Below, piece after piece: positions 7,678 to 17,219 of a DNA stretch of 64,000 bases (positions are counted from its first letter, which is position 1; each line of letters opens with the position of its first letter). Below the pieces are notes generated by a model that saw only the letters and a list, made by a program, of their open reading frames with translations, was not told where the DNA came from and made no database searches. The position numbers were made by a program, and so were the translations under genes. Source of the DNA: Acidobacteria bacterium OLB17 (GTDB lineage: Bacteria; Acidobacteriota; Blastocatellia; Pyrinomonadales; Pyrinomonadaceae); the NCBI GenBank assembly GCA_001567505.1, contig LLEU01000025.1, positions 120,743 through 184,742 of the forward strand, in the 5' to 3' direction.

Positions 7678-8805
7678 TTGCCAAAAGCAGCTACAAGCCG
7701 AAAGCCTGAGAAACGGGCCAATTTGACCTCGGCTAAGGGTAATGGAAAGGCCTCAAAAGGCACCGCAACTTCTGCGGCGTTTCGCGACGTCGAAGAGGCG
7801 ATCAAGGAATACGAAGACCGAAAAGCCTCGCAGCTCCGCGCAATAAAGACCACCGATAAGAAAGTTCTTCGTGAAATGCTCTACCAGATGGTTCTCGGCA
7901 GGCATTTCGAAGAGAAGTGCGCCGAGGTTTACCGAATGGGAAAGATCGGCGGGTTTTGCCATCTTTATATCGGCCAGGAGGCGATCGGCGTCGGTTCGAT
8001 GACCGCCCTCGAGCCTTCCGATATGGTGATCACGTCTTATCGCGACCACGTTCAGGCGATGGTCAAAGGCCTCTCGCCCGAAAGCGTGATGGCCGAGCTC
8101 TACGGTAAGGAAGGCGGATGCGTAAAGGGCAAAGGCGGCTCGATGCATATGTTCTCGAAGGAGCACGAATTCTTCGGCGGGCACGGCATTGTCGGCGGCC
8201 AGATCGGCGTCGCAACGGGAATGGCCTATGCCGCGAAATACAAGAACACGGGACAGGTCGTCCTCTGCTTCTTCGGCGAGGCGGCCGTCAATCAGGGCAT
8301 ATTTCACGAATCCCTGAACATGGCGGAGCTCTGGGGGCTTCCCTGCATCTATATTTGCGAGAACAACCGATACGGAATGGGCACTTCGCAGGAGCGTGCG
8401 ATGAGCGCAAGCAGCATCGCGAGAAAGGCCGGTTCGTACGAGATGGCGAACGAATTCGTCGATGGAATGGACGTAATGGCCGTCAGGGCCGCAACCCTTC
8501 GCGCGATCGAACGCGCGCGGAATGAGAGCCGGCCGACGCTGCTTGAGATCCGGGCCTATCGTTATATGGGCCATTCAATGTCGGATCCGGGAAATTACCG
8601 CACTCGCGAAGAGATCCAAAAGTATCAGGAACGCGACCCGATCGTTCTCTTCAAGGACAGTCTGAAGGAAGCAAAGGTGCTCAGCGACAAGGACTTCGAG
8701 CAGATCGAACGCGAAGCGATCGAAGCGACCGACCGGGCGCTCAAATTCGCGGACGAAAGCCCGTTCCCGGACGAGAGCGAACTCCTGACCGACGTTTATG
8801 CCTGA
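7678..8805 (+). CDS. pdhA: Pyruvate dehydrogenase E1 alpha subunit
   Basis: 375 residues. Thiamine diphosphate-dependent E1 alpha chain, which with PdhB decarboxylates pyruvate and acetylates the E2 lipoyl arm. The family signature runs from GHGIVGGQIGVATGMAYAAK to FFGEAAVNQGIFHESLNMA and ICENN (about residues 175-230), the ThDP/Mg site; the usual GDG reads GEA here. The start is TTG at 7678, chosen for the GAGGGAGG box at 7662-7669 eight bases upstream; no ATG fits. About 40 residues of Lys/Ala-rich, probably disordered sequence precede the domain. It heads pdhA-pdhB-GIY-YIG-pdhC. Confidence 0.94.
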   Translation: MPKAATSRKPEKRANLTSAKGNGKASKGTATSAAFRDVEEAIKEYEDRKASQLRAIKTTDKKVLREMLYQMVLGRHFEEKCAEVYRMGKIGGFCHLYIGQEAIGVGSMTALEPSDMVITSYRDHVQAMVKGLSPESVMAELYGKEGGCVKGKGGSMHMFSKEHEFFGGHGIVGGQIGVATGMAYAAKYKNTGQVVLCFFGEAAVNQGIFHESLNMAELWGLPCIYICENNRYGMGTSQERAMSASSIARKAGSYEMANEFVDGMDVMAVRAATLRAIERARNESRPTLLEIRAYRYMGHSMSDPGNYRTREEIQKYQERDPIVLFKDSLKEAKVLSDKDFEQIEREAIEATDRALKFADESPFPDESELLTDVYA

Positions 8806-8940
8806 ACGCTCGCCGAGCCGGTTCATGGCAGATCTTGAACCGAACTCGCGTACGCGTGAATGGTAAGTTTTTTTGAGCAGCGGCGGCGACTGTTAAGGAT
8901 GCAGGCCGCCATTTAAGCAAAGATCCGATCGAGTTTTTAT

Positions 8941-9924
8941 ATGGCTACATTAACGATCCGCGACGCCCTGAATCAGGCCCTTCGCGAAGAATTGATACGG
9001 GACGAGAACGTTTTCATTATGGGCGAAGAGGTCGCCGAATATGACGGCGCCTACAAGGTGACGCGCGGCCTTTGGAAGGAGTTCGGCGACAAACGCGTCG
9101 TCGATGCCCCGATCACGGAACTCGGGTTTGCCGGCCTCGGTGTCGGTGCGGCAATGGCCGGCTTGCGGCCGGTGATCGAATTCATGACCTGGAACTTCTC
9201 GATCCTCGCCGCCGATCAGATCATCAATCACGCCGCGAAAATGCTCTATATGTCCGGCGGCGAATTCAATATCCCGATCGTGTTCCGCGGCCCGAACGGC
9301 TCTGCATTTCAGGTCTCGTCGCAGCACTCTCAGGCGCTCGAAGCCCTCTATGCCAACTTCCCCGGCCTGAAGGTCGTGATGCCTTCAAATGCCGCGGACG
9401 CAAAGGGCCTCCTGAAATCCGCGATCCGCGACGACAACCCCGTCATATTTATGGAGCAGGAGCGGATGTACGGTATGAAGGGCGAAGTTCCGGAAGACGA
9501 TGATTTCACGATCCCGCTCGGCGTCGCTGACGTCAAACGCGAGGGTACGGACTGCACGATCGTCGCGCGCTCGATGACCGTCCCGATGGCCCTGGATGCC
9601 GCCGAAAAGATCCGCGAACAGTTCGATGTGTCCGTCGAGGTCGTCGATCCGCGTACCATCAAGCCGCTTGATATCGACACGATCGCAAATTCCGTCAGGA
9701 AAACGAATCGGCTGGTTATCGTCGAAGAATCGCACGCCTTTGCTTCGGTCGGGGCAGAGATCTCGCATCAGATAATGGAGACAGCATTCGATCATCTTGA
9801 CGCGCCCGTAAAGCGCATCTCGACGGCCGAAACGCCGATGCCCTACGCGAAGAATCTTGAGGCGGCCGCACTGCCGAGCGTCGATAAGATCATCGCGGCC
9901 GTAAAAGAGGTTTGCTACCTTTAA
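8941..9924 (+). CDS. pdhB: Pyruvate dehydrogenase E1 beta subunit
   Basis: 327 residues, typical for E1 beta. Features include EEVAEYDGAYKVTRGL near the N-terminus (the ThDP-binding Glu region), then PITELGFAGLGVGAA, FRGPNG and the C-terminal transketolase domain with VVDPRTIKPLD and EESHAFASVGAEI. It pairs with PdhA as the alpha2beta2 E1. It begins 135 bases after pdhA; that spacer holds no gene or terminator I can see. Its stop overlaps the next ATG by one base (TAATG), so the GIY-YIG gene is translationally coupled. Confidence 0.95.
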   Translation: MATLTIRDALNQALREELIRDENVFIMGEEVAEYDGAYKVTRGLWKEFGDKRVVDAPITELGFAGLGVGAAMAGLRPVIEFMTWNFSILAADQIINHAAKMLYMSGGEFNIPIVFRGPNGSAFQVSSQHSQALEALYANFPGLKVVMPSNAADAKGLLKSAIRDDNPVIFMEQERMYGMKGEVPEDDDFTIPLGVADVKREGTDCTIVARSMTVPMALDAAEKIREQFDVSVEVVDPRTIKPLDIDTIANSVRKTNRLVIVEESHAFASVGAEISHQIMETAFDHLDAPVKRISTAETPMPYAKNLEAAALPSVDKIIAAVKEVCYL

Positions 9925-10331
9925 TGGACAAAAAGGCGGCAAAAGTCGAATACAAGCTCGGGCGACGCCCGGCGGGTGTATTTCAGATCCGCGATCTTGC
10001 AAGCGACAAGGTATTCGTCGGTGCGAGCAAGAACCTGGATGCGATCTTCAACCGACACCGATTCCAGCTTGAAGCCGGCGTTCATGGGAACCGTGAACTG
10101 CTGGCCGCATGGGATAGATCGGGCGGTTCGAATTTTGCGTTCGAGATCCTTGAGGAACTTCCGCCGCCTAGGGACGCGAACCTTGACATCACGGCCGACC
10201 TCGAAGCGCTCGAGCTTCTTTGGCTTGAAAAACTGTCACCGTTCGGGGATGCGGGCTTCAACGATCGGCCGATCACTCGCGAAGAACGCCTGCATCGGAT
10301 CGCGGCCCGGTCTCGCGGACACGCGGAGTAG
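9924..10331 (+). CDS. GIY-YIG-like domain protein inside the pdh operon
   Basis: 135 residues. The start GVFQIRDLASDKVFVGASKNLDAIFNRHRFQLE matches the GIY-YIG-fold pattern of small bacterial proteins (usual form GVYQIRN...KVLVGSS.NL...NRHRFQL), followed by GVHGNRELLAAWDRSG and FAFEILEELP. Both canonical Tyr residues are replaced (GVF and VFVG), so nuclease activity is doubtful; family members of this type have no established substrate. The ATG overlaps the pdhB stop and pdhC follows 63 bases later, so it is certainly expressed with the pyruvate dehydrogenase genes. No link to the complex is known. Confidence 0.75.
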   Translation: MDKKAAKVEYKLGRRPAGVFQIRDLASDKVFVGASKNLDAIFNRHRFQLEAGVHGNRELLAAWDRSGGSNFAFEILEELPPPRDANLDITADLEALELLWLEKLSPFGDAGFNDRPITREERLHRIAARSRGHAE

Positions 10332-10394
10332 TCTTTCGCCGCTCAGTGACCCGGATGCTGGATCGCAAGAATTTAGAACGATTTTAAGGACTCT

Positions 10395-11660
10395 ATGGCT
10401 GAAAAATTCTTAATGCCGAAACTTTCGCCCACGATGGAAGAAGGGCAGATCTCTCGCTGGGTAAAGAACGAGGGCGATGCGTTCGAGGCGAACGAAACGC
10501 TGGCCGAGGTCGATACCGACAAGGCGACGATGGAGATGACCGCCCTTTCCGGCGGGACACTCTTGAAGATCCTGAAAGGCGCCGGCGACACGGCGGCTCT
10601 CGGAGAAGCGATCGCGATCATCGGCCAAAAAGGCGAGGACATCTCCGCACTGCTGGCCGAGGCCTCTCCTGCGGCTCCTGCCGCAAAGAAGGCCGAGGAA
10701 GCACCCGCACCAAAGGCAGCGGTGCAAGCGCCCGTCGCCGCAGTTGCTCCGACGGCTCCTCCCGCTGTTTCTGCGCCGACGAATGGCAGACTTCTCGTCT
10801 CGCCGATCGCCGCACGCATGGCCGCCGAGAACGGACTTGACCTAAAGTCGGTCGCAGGTTCCGGCCCCAACGGACGCATCATCAAACGTGATATCGAAAC
10901 TGCCCTTGCCGGAGCCTCTCCTTCCGCGCGCACGGCTACGCCCGCATTTACGCCCTCGACCGTCGTCGGTGCTTCCGCCTATCGCGAAGAGCCTACCTCG
11001 CAGATGCGTCGTGTGATCGCGAGCCGCCTGGCAGAATCTATCGGCCCCGTGCCGACCTTCTACCTCACGCGTGAGGTAGAGATGGACAACGTGCTTTCGC
11101 TTCGAAAGGCAATAAATGCTTCGCAGCCGGAATCAGAAAAGGTCAGCGTAAATGACATCATCGTCAAGGCCGTCGCGATGGCCCTGAGGAAGCATCCCTT
11201 CGTGAACGCTTCGTATCAGGACCGCACGATCCGCTTTTACGAGCAGGCTGACATCGGCGTCGCCGTCGCGATCGACGAAGGCCTGATAACGCCGGTAGTT
11301 CGCGGCGCAGATCTCAAGGGCTTTGTCGAGATCGGGGCCGAGATCCGGTCGCTCGCCGCCCGTGCACGCGACAAGAAACTCCAGCCCGAGGAATATACCG
11401 GGGCAACGTTCTCGATCTCGAACCTTGGAATGTTCGGCATCAAGGAATTCACGGCGATCATCAATCCGCCGGAAGCCGGGATCATTGCCGTCGGAGCCGC
11501 GACGCCGACGCCTGTCGTCCGCGACGGCCAGATCGTCATCCGCTCGATCATGAACATCACGATGTCATGCGACCATCGCGTGATCGATGGAGCGACGGGT
11601 GCGAAATTCCTCGATACCCTTGCAAGGATGCTTGAACAACCTGCTCTGATGTTCGCGTGA
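10395..11660 (+). CDS. pdhC: Pyruvate dehydrogenase E2, dihydrolipoamide acetyltransferase
   Basis: 421 residues. A single N-terminal lipoyl domain carries Lys43 in DTDKATME. An Ala/Pro-rich flexible linker runs from about 90 to 130. The peripheral-subunit-binding domain (LVSPIAARMAAENGLDLKS to GRIIKRDIE) is at about 133-168. The catalytic domain ends with SCDHRVIDG (His394, Asp398). E2 transfers acetyl groups to CoA and scaffolds E1 and E3; no E3 (lpd) gene is in the window. The operon ends in a strong hairpin terminator at 11691-11728. Confidence 0.95.
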   Translation: MAEKFLMPKLSPTMEEGQISRWVKNEGDAFEANETLAEVDTDKATMEMTALSGGTLLKILKGAGDTAALGEAIAIIGQKGEDISALLAEASPAAPAAKKAEEAPAPKAAVQAPVAAVAPTAPPAVSAPTNGRLLVSPIAARMAAENGLDLKSVAGSGPNGRIIKRDIETALAGASPSARTATPAFTPSTVVGASAYREEPTSQMRRVIASRLAESIGPVPTFYLTREVEMDNVLSLRKAINASQPESEKVSVNDIIVKAVAMALRKHPFVNASYQDRTIRFYEQADIGVAVAIDEGLITPVVRGADLKGFVEIGAEIRSLAARARDKKLQPEEYTGATFSISNLGMFGIKEFTAIINPPEAGIIAVGAATPTPVVRDGQIVIRSIMNITMSCDHRVIDGATGAKFLDTLARMLEQPALMFA

Positions 11661-11690
11661 CCTTTCCCGGGCATTGTACGCGATAACGAA

Positions 11691-11728
11691 AAGAAGGCCG
11701 CCGGAAAAGGCGGCCTTCTTGTTGTTTT
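11691..11728 (+). terminator. Intrinsic terminator after pdhC
   Basis: A perfect 12-bp stem (11691-11702 with 11709-11720, AAGAAGGCCGCC pairing with its complement) closes a GGAAAA loop and is followed by GTTGTTTT. It lies between pdhC and the convergent M28 peptidase gene and could serve both. Confidence 0.85.
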
Positions 11729-11744
11729 ATCGCCTTGCAGCGGT

Positions 11745-13414
11745 CTATTGCTCTTCCGACTCGTCCTCCGGAATGGGCTTCGAGTTGCCACGGTCGTATT
11801 TTGAGAATCGCGAAGTTTTCAGCCACGAAGGCATTTGCTCATCTTCCGCGATCTGCCATCCGAGAATGGCCATCACTTCGGCTACGGTCTCAGCACCTTC
11901 CCAAGCCCACGTGTCCTTGACCGTATCGCCAGGCTGGTGATAATCGCCCTTCTCCCATTCTTTTATACGCTTTATCCAGATCTCTTTCTCGCCGGCCGGC
12001 GCCCCCAAAAGCATCAGAGACGGCACGCCACGCTCGACAAAAGAGTAATGATCCGACCGGTAAAAGACCTTCTCATCCGGCATCGGGTCCGGGATCACGT
12101 TCAGGTCAAGCGAACGAGCGACACTATCGAGCATCGGGCCAAGCGTGGAATGTTCCGCTCCGTATCCGACGATGGTCTTCACCGGTCCATAGACCTCAGA
12201 TCCGATACCGTCAAGATTCAGGTCAGCCGCGACCTTTTTGATGTCCCAGGTCGCTCTTTCGCCCAATATTTCGATCCGAGCAGGCCGTATTCCTCGCCGG
12301 TTACGGCAAGAAAGATCATCGAACGCTTAGGCTTCCGCCCGAGCTTTGTGTAGGCCTCGGCAACCGAAAGCATTTCAGCGGTACCGAGGGCGTTATCGGC
12401 CGCTCCGGCATAGATGCTACCGTTCAGTTTGCCGTAGGCATCGTAGTGTGCGGAAAAGAGTACGGCCTCTTTGCTCAGGTTCGGGTCGCTTCCCTCGATC
12501 AGCCCGACAACGTTGTATGCCGTCACCTTGCTCGTCGTAAGTTTCGAGATGGCCTTTGCCTTCACCTTGAGGTCCTTGCCGCGAAATTTCGGATCGCCGG
12601 CAAGCTCGATCGCCTTCTCACGTGTCATCCCGGCGGCCGCGAAGACCTTCTCGATGCCCTTTGCCGTCATCGAGACGAAAACGGGTGCCCCTTCAGGCAA
12701 ATTTTTGCTCTCGCCGCCAAGACTGACCTGCCGGCGGCTGAAATAGTCAACGGCCTGGTCTTCGGTCTGTTCTTCGTCACCTCGGCTAAAGGTGATGATC
12801 CCGGCCGGTCCCTTGCTGTAGAGATTCCGCATGATCGCTCGCTGCAGCTTCTGTTTTTTCCAGATCTCTTTCGAAAATCCCGGCGGCGGCCCTTCGATCA
12901 TCGCAACGAACTTGCCGGCAATATCAACATCGGCAAGTTGGTCGATGCCTGCGGCCTTGCCCTGGATCGCATAACCGACAAAAACGATGTCCCCGCTGGC
13001 CCGACGATCACCCGTGCGCGGCATGAACGCGAAATCTTTGCCGTACTCGAGCATGGTGTCACCGGCGGAGAATGACGTTGCCGGATCGATAACGGTCTCG
13101 GTAAACCCGACCTTCTGAAGATAGCTGCCCTTGTCGCCTAAGGGCTTCATTCCAAGCGCCTTGAACTTCTCGGCGATCCAGTTCGCGGCCTTCTCACCGC
13201 CGGGTTGGCCCGTCCCGCGGCCCTCCATTTCGGGAGCCGCCAACGCCTTCGTACTGTCGGCGATCGACTGTACGGTAATGCTCTCGCGGAGCTGATCGGC
13301 GACCGGCCGTGCGGGAGCGGCCGTCTGTGCGGCAGCAGGCGAAATGAAGGCCGCCAGCATGGCCGCACTAAGGATAAAGGCGGGCAGGCGCCCGCGATCG
13401 GTTCTTGATCTCAT
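11745..13414 (-). CDS. Secreted M28 family metallopeptidase (frameshifted)
   Basis: Zinc-dependent aminopeptidase of the M28 family with a signal peptide (start MRSRTDRGRLPAF at 13414, cleavage near AAAQ) and an inserted PA-type domain in the middle. Metal and catalytic residues are seen across both pieces: SAHYDAYG, AADNALGTAEM, TGEEYGLLGS, NLDGIG and SDHYSF. The frame breaks near 12252-12255, where AKER continues as PGTSK and stops, while the adjacent frame gives ATWDIKKVAADLNLDGIG. One missing G restores a single protein of about 556 residues. Conservation on both sides argues for a sequencing or assembly error over decay. The extra N-terminal residues from 13510 are rejected. Confidence 0.85.
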
Positions 13415-13475
13415 AATTTCCTTATTGAAAGTAAAATTTGTCGCCGCAAATCGCGGCCGTTTGGTATTATCAACC

Positions 13476-14411
13476 TTGCTCGATAGAAACTCAAAACCGA
13501 ACGAGGCCACGCCGGCGCCTGCTGACGGCCATGTTAGTGCGTTTGCGGCACTCGTTGCCGTTCAGCTCTTCTACGGCACTCTGCCGGTTGCCGGCAAGGT
13601 CGTCCTTACGCACATTCCGCCTTTCGCACTCGTAGGATTTCGTATCGGGATCACGGCGGCCGTCCTAGCCATTGTGCAGACGATTCGCGGACGAGTTTGG
13701 CTTGCCGACAGACGGGACTATCTTCGGCTTGCAGGCCTTAGCGTCTTCGGTGTGCTGCTCAATCAATATCTGTTCATCGGCGGGCTTGCTCTGACGCGAG
13801 CTTCGAACGCATCGATCCTCGCGATCACGATACCGATCTTCACGCTTCTTTTGAGCGCGCTCTTTCGTTACGAAAGGCTGTATTTGATAAAGGCGGTCGG
13901 GATCGCCCTTGCGGCGGCCGGCGTGGTCTTCCTGATCGACCCGAGAAAGGCTTCATTTGACAGCGCAACGACCCAGGGCGATCTGCTGATGATCCTGAAT
14001 TCGCTCGCCTTCGGGATCTACGTCGCGATATCGAAAAACATCATCTCGCGGAACGGCCCTTTCCGCTCGATGATGTGGGTATTCGTTTTTTCGAGCATTG
14101 TTGCTATTCCCGTTGGAGCATTCAGCATTTCGAGCGTCGAAGTCTCGCAGCTTTCGCCGCAGATCTGGGCGTTGATCCTGTACATCGGCGTTGGTGCGAC
14201 CGCCGCTCCGTATCTCCTCAATGCGTATGCTGCGACGCGTGTCGATCCTTCAACCGTGGCTGTTTTCATATACCTTCAGCCGGTGCTCGGCGTCATTCTC
14301 GCCGTCGTTTTCCTCAAAGAAGAGATGGGACTTGGGTTCATTCTCGCCTCGCTGCTCGTATTCGCGGGTCTCTTCATAGCCACCCGTCGAACAGCGAAAG
14401 CGGCCGCATAG
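13476..14411 (+). CDS. EamA/DMT-family transporter
   Basis: About 311 residues with ten predicted membrane segments forming two EamA repeats (first FAALVAVQLFYGTLPVAGKVV to VVFLIDP, second LLMILNSLAFGIYVAISK to LLVFAGLFIATRR). The drug/metabolite transporter superfamily exports amino acids and other small metabolites; the substrate cannot be told. The start is uncertain. TTG at 13476 (LLDRNSKPNE) is my choice because longer versions would run into the divergent M28 promoter, but no Shine-Dalgarno is evident. Confidence 0.85.
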   Translation: MLDRNSKPNEATPAPADGHVSAFAALVAVQLFYGTLPVAGKVVLTHIPPFALVGFRIGITAAVLAIVQTIRGRVWLADRRDYLRLAGLSVFGVLLNQYLFIGGLALTRASNASILAITIPIFTLLLSALFRYERLYLIKAVGIALAAAGVVFLIDPRKASFDSATTQGDLLMILNSLAFGIYVAISKNIISRNGPFRSMMWVFVFSSIVAIPVGAFSISSVEVSQLSPQIWALILYIGVGATAAPYLLNAYAATRVDPSTVAVFIYLQPVLGVILAVVFLKEEMGLGFILASLLVFAGLFIATRRTAKAAA

Positions 14412-14499
14412 GTGGCTGCCGTTATCAGATTTTGCAACCAATTCCCGAAAACGCGCGTAAAATGGCCATATCCGCCGGGATCCGGTCAACGAGGAAGCG

Positions 14500-14784
14500 A
14501 TGCCGACAAATATCACCGAGACAGTTCATTCTGAGACAGGAAAGATCGTTCTTCGCGTCGAGGGAGACCTTTTTCTTGAGGATGCGGTCTTGCTTGAGCG
14601 GATCGCGAAAGGCCTCGTTGAAGAGGAGTCAAAAGGCGTGATGATCGACCTCGCCGACCTTGATTTCCTCGACAGCGAGTCTGCGGCGGTCGTCAAACGC
14701 CTGATCGAGACCGACGGCATCGAGGTGAACGGCCTTGAGATATTCCTTCAATCTGCCATCGACCTCGTCGAGCGCGGAGCCTAG
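14500..14784 (+). CDS. STAS-domain protein (anti-anti-sigma-like)
   Basis: 94 residues, essentially one STAS domain. The pattern IVLRVEGDLFLEDAVLLERI, then KGVMIDLADLDFLDSESAAVVKRL, matches SpoIIAA-like proteins; the Ser in LDSESA is at the position phosphorylated by anti-sigma kinases in that family. No kinase, phosphatase or sigma factor is next to it, so the partner is unknown. Translation starts at ATG 14500 after a GAGGA box. It lies between the EamA transporter and lpxD on the same strand, 48 bases before lpxD, and could be co-transcribed with it. Confidence 0.8.
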   Translation: MPTNITETVHSETGKIVLRVEGDLFLEDAVLLERIAKGLVEEESKGVMIDLADLDFLDSESAAVVKRLIETDGIEVNGLEIFLQSAIDLVERGA

Positions 14785-14832
14785 TCCGCCCCTTTTTCCT
14801 GCAGACAACTCTCGGCATATAATCTCCCGTGT

Positions 14833-15846
14833 ATGGATTCAGCCGAACTCGCCGCGTACCTAGGCGGAAAACTGATCGGTCGAGGAGACGTCACGATCTC
14901 CGGGTTTGCCGAGCTTGGGGCCGCCCGAGAGGGCGACGTAAGTTTCTTTGCCGGAAGCGGTACGATGCCCGAAACACACGCGGGCTGCCTGCTTATCGGT
15001 GAAGACGTTGAACCTCCGACCGGCGAAGCCGCCGTTATCGTTGTAAAGGACCCTAAACTCGCCTTTGCAAAGGTGGTCGCAAAGCTCTTCCCGCCTCGCC
15101 GCCTTGCCGGCATCGATCAATCGGCGAAGGTCGCTGCCGAGGCCGACGTTCGCGCGTCCTTCATCGGAGCAAATGTCGTGATCGAATCGGCCGCCGAGGT
15201 CGATGCGGACGTCGAGATCCACGCCGGCTGCTACGTCGGAAGCGGTGTAAAGATCGGCCGCGGGACCCGCATCTTCCCTAATTGCACAATTTACGAGAAT
15301 GTAACTATCGGCGAGAACTGCACGATCCACGCCGGATGTACGATCGGTGCGGACGGATTCGGATTTGTGCGAGACGGTGCCAACGGGTATGTGAAGTTTC
15401 CGCAGGCGGGCTCGGTCTCGATCGGCGACGAGGTCGAGATCGGGGCGAACTCGTGCGTCGATCGCGGGGCTCTCGGCGTGACCGAGATCGGCGACGGGAC
15501 AAAGATCGACAATCTCGTCCAGATAGCACACAACGTGAAGATCGGTAAACGCGTCGTCATTGCGGCCCAGACCGGCATTTCCGGCAGCACAGTGATCGAG
15601 GATGACTGCGTCATCGGCGGACAGGTCGGTATGGGCGACCACGCCCGCGTGCTCTCGGGTGCCGTTATCGGTTCTCAGGCCGGCGTCCTGCCGGGCAAGA
15701 TCGTCCGCAAAGGTGTCTGGTGGGGCACACCCGTGCAGCCGCTCGATGATTACAAGCGACAGAATGCCCTCGTCAAGGGCCTTGGAAGGCTCAAGGAGGA
15801 GGTCAAACGACTTCGCGGGCTCATTGAGCGGGACGAAGGCCAATAA
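14833..15846 (+). CDS. lpxD: UDP-3-O-acylglucosamine N-acyltransferase
   Basis: 337 residues. Third step of lipid A synthesis: transfers a hydroxyacyl chain from ACP to the 2-amino group of UDP-3-O-acyl-glucosamine. An N-terminal uridine-binding domain ([15 protein letters not shown]) is followed by a left-handed beta-helix of hexapeptide repeats (for example [20 protein letters not shown]) and the catalytic His in [10 protein letters not shown] near residue 233. The C-terminal helix ends [11 protein letters not shown]. It converges with lpxB and the two coding regions overlap by 26 bases, an unusual arrangement for two lipid A genes. Confidence 0.95.
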   Translation: MDSAELAAYLGGKLIGRGDVTISGFAELGAAREGDVSFFAGSGTMPETHAGCLLIGEDVEPPTGEAAVIVVKDPKLAFAKVVAKLFPPRRLAGIDQSAKVAAEADVRASFIGANVVIESAAEVDADVEIHAGCYVGSGVKIGRGTRIFPNCTIYENVTIGENCTIHAGCTIGADGFGFVRDGANGYVKFPQAGSVSIGDEVEIGANSCVDRGALGVTEIGDGTKIDNLVQIAHNVKIGKRVVIAAQTGISGSTVIEDDCVIGGQVGMGDHARVLSGAVIGSQAGVLPGKIVRKGVWWGTPVQPLDDYKRQNALVKGLGRLKEEVKRLRGLIERDEGQ

Positions 15847-16978
15847 GCTTCAGGATCGCCTCAGCGGCCCGCTTCGACGCTCCGCCGTGGCCTAGTTTTT
15901 CCGCCGCTTCTTTCAACTTCGCCCGAACTTCCCTATTCACGTCGGGTATGAGCAGCCGCTCGATCTCGTCGGCCAGTGTTTGTGGCGTGAACTCATCCTG
16001 CAGGAACTCTTTTACGATCCTTTCGCCCGCGATCAGATTTATTAGGCCGTAGTGCTCTACCGAGATCAGCGGGACGAACAGCTTGTAATTCAATGACGAG
16101 GTCTTATAAACGACGGCCATCGGCGTCCCGATGATCCCGGCCTCGAGCGTTGCGGTGCCGCTTGTGACCGCCGCCGCGTCCGATGCATTAAGCACGTCAT
16201 ACGTCTGGCCTACGGCAACTTTGACGGGAACCCCTGCGGCTGCGATAAAGCGTTCCGCGTCCGGCCGGTCCTTCTCGGCCGCGAGCGGGACGATGAACTG
16301 CCTCGCAGCGTCGTTCCCCGCGAGGAGTTTCGCGGTTTCGAGCAGGACAGGCAGTATCCGGACGATCTCTTTATGACGGCTTCCCGGGAGCAACGCGATG
16401 ATCGGCCGTTCAGCGTCGAGTTGATGTTCCTTTGCGAGATCCTCGCGGGATCGGGTGGCAAATACTTCGCGAGCAAGCGGATTCCCGACGTACTCGACGT
16501 GCTCAAGGCCGCGGCGTTCATACCATTCCTTCTCGAATGGAAGGATCGTCAGTAGAAGTTCGACGTCGCGTTTCAAAGCCTCGACACGATATTCGCGCCA
16601 AGCCCAAACTTGCGGCGAAATGTAATAGACGACCGGAACGCCGAGCTTTCGCAGCTTTTTGGCAAGCTTTAGGTTGAATTCCGGAAAATCGACAAGCACC
16701 GCCGCATCCGGGCGTTCTGCGGCAGCGGCTTCTGTGAGCTTCCGCATTGCCGCGAGGAACATCGGCAATGCGCCCGCGACCTCAAGCAGGCCCATGATCG
16801 AAAGCCTGTCCGCCTCGACAACCGCAGAAACACCCGCAGCACGCATTTTCGGGCCAGCCGAGCCAACGAAATGCAGCTCCCCGCCGGCAAGATCCTGAAG
16901 GGCCTCGACAAGGCTTGCGGCGTGCTTATCGCCGGAGGCCTCGCCGGCCACGATCAATATTTTTCCCGATGTTGGCAC
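15821..16978 (-). CDS. lpxB: Lipid A disaccharide synthase
   Basis: 385 residues, standard length. A GT-B glycosyltransferase that joins UDP-diacylglucosamine and lipid X to make the lipid A disaccharide at the inner membrane. Signatures are [18 protein letters not shown] at the N-terminus, [38 protein letters not shown] and [20 protein letters not shown]. Together with lpxD and lptD in this window it shows that the organism makes and exports lipopolysaccharide. Confidence 0.96.
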   Translation of the reverse strand: MPTSGKILIVAGEASGDKHAASLVEALQDLAGGELHFVGSAGPKMRAAGVSAVVEADRLSIMGLLEVAGALPMFLAAMRKLTEAAAAERPDAAVLVDFPEFNLKLAKKLRKLGVPVVYYISPQVWAWREYRVEALKRDVELLLTILPFEKEWYERRGLEHVEYVGNPLAREVFATRSREDLAKEHQLDAERPIIALLPGSRHKEIVRILPVLLETAKLLAGNDAARQFIVPLAAEKDRPDAERFIAAAGVPVKVAVGQTYDVLNASDAAAVTSGTATLEAGIIGTPMAVVYKTSSLNYKLFVPLISVEHYGLINLIAGERIVKEFLQDEFTPQTLADEIERLLIPDVNREVRAKLKEAAEKLGHGGASKRAAEAILKLIGLRPAQ

Positions 16979-17219
16979 TTGTTGCGTAAACCGTTAAAAC
17001 TAAATGATATACAGCCCGCGATAGTTTACAACCGCAGGTGGAACTTCGTGCATCAAAGCGTGCAGTTTTTGTATATCGCGATATTGGCGAAAATGATGAT
17101 CGAGTGCGTTTGCCTCAAGTGCGGTAAACGGCTTAAAATCTATTGTTTTTGAGTCCTTGCCGACGAATGAGATCTGCTCGCACGCGGCATTAGCTTCGAA
17201 AAGTCCTCCGGAGGAATCT

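Noticed and set aside
8806..8940. Separate small gene or terminator between pdhA and pdhB
   Set aside because: A GGCGGC/GCCGCC pairing exists but no T-run follows, and no reading frame has support.
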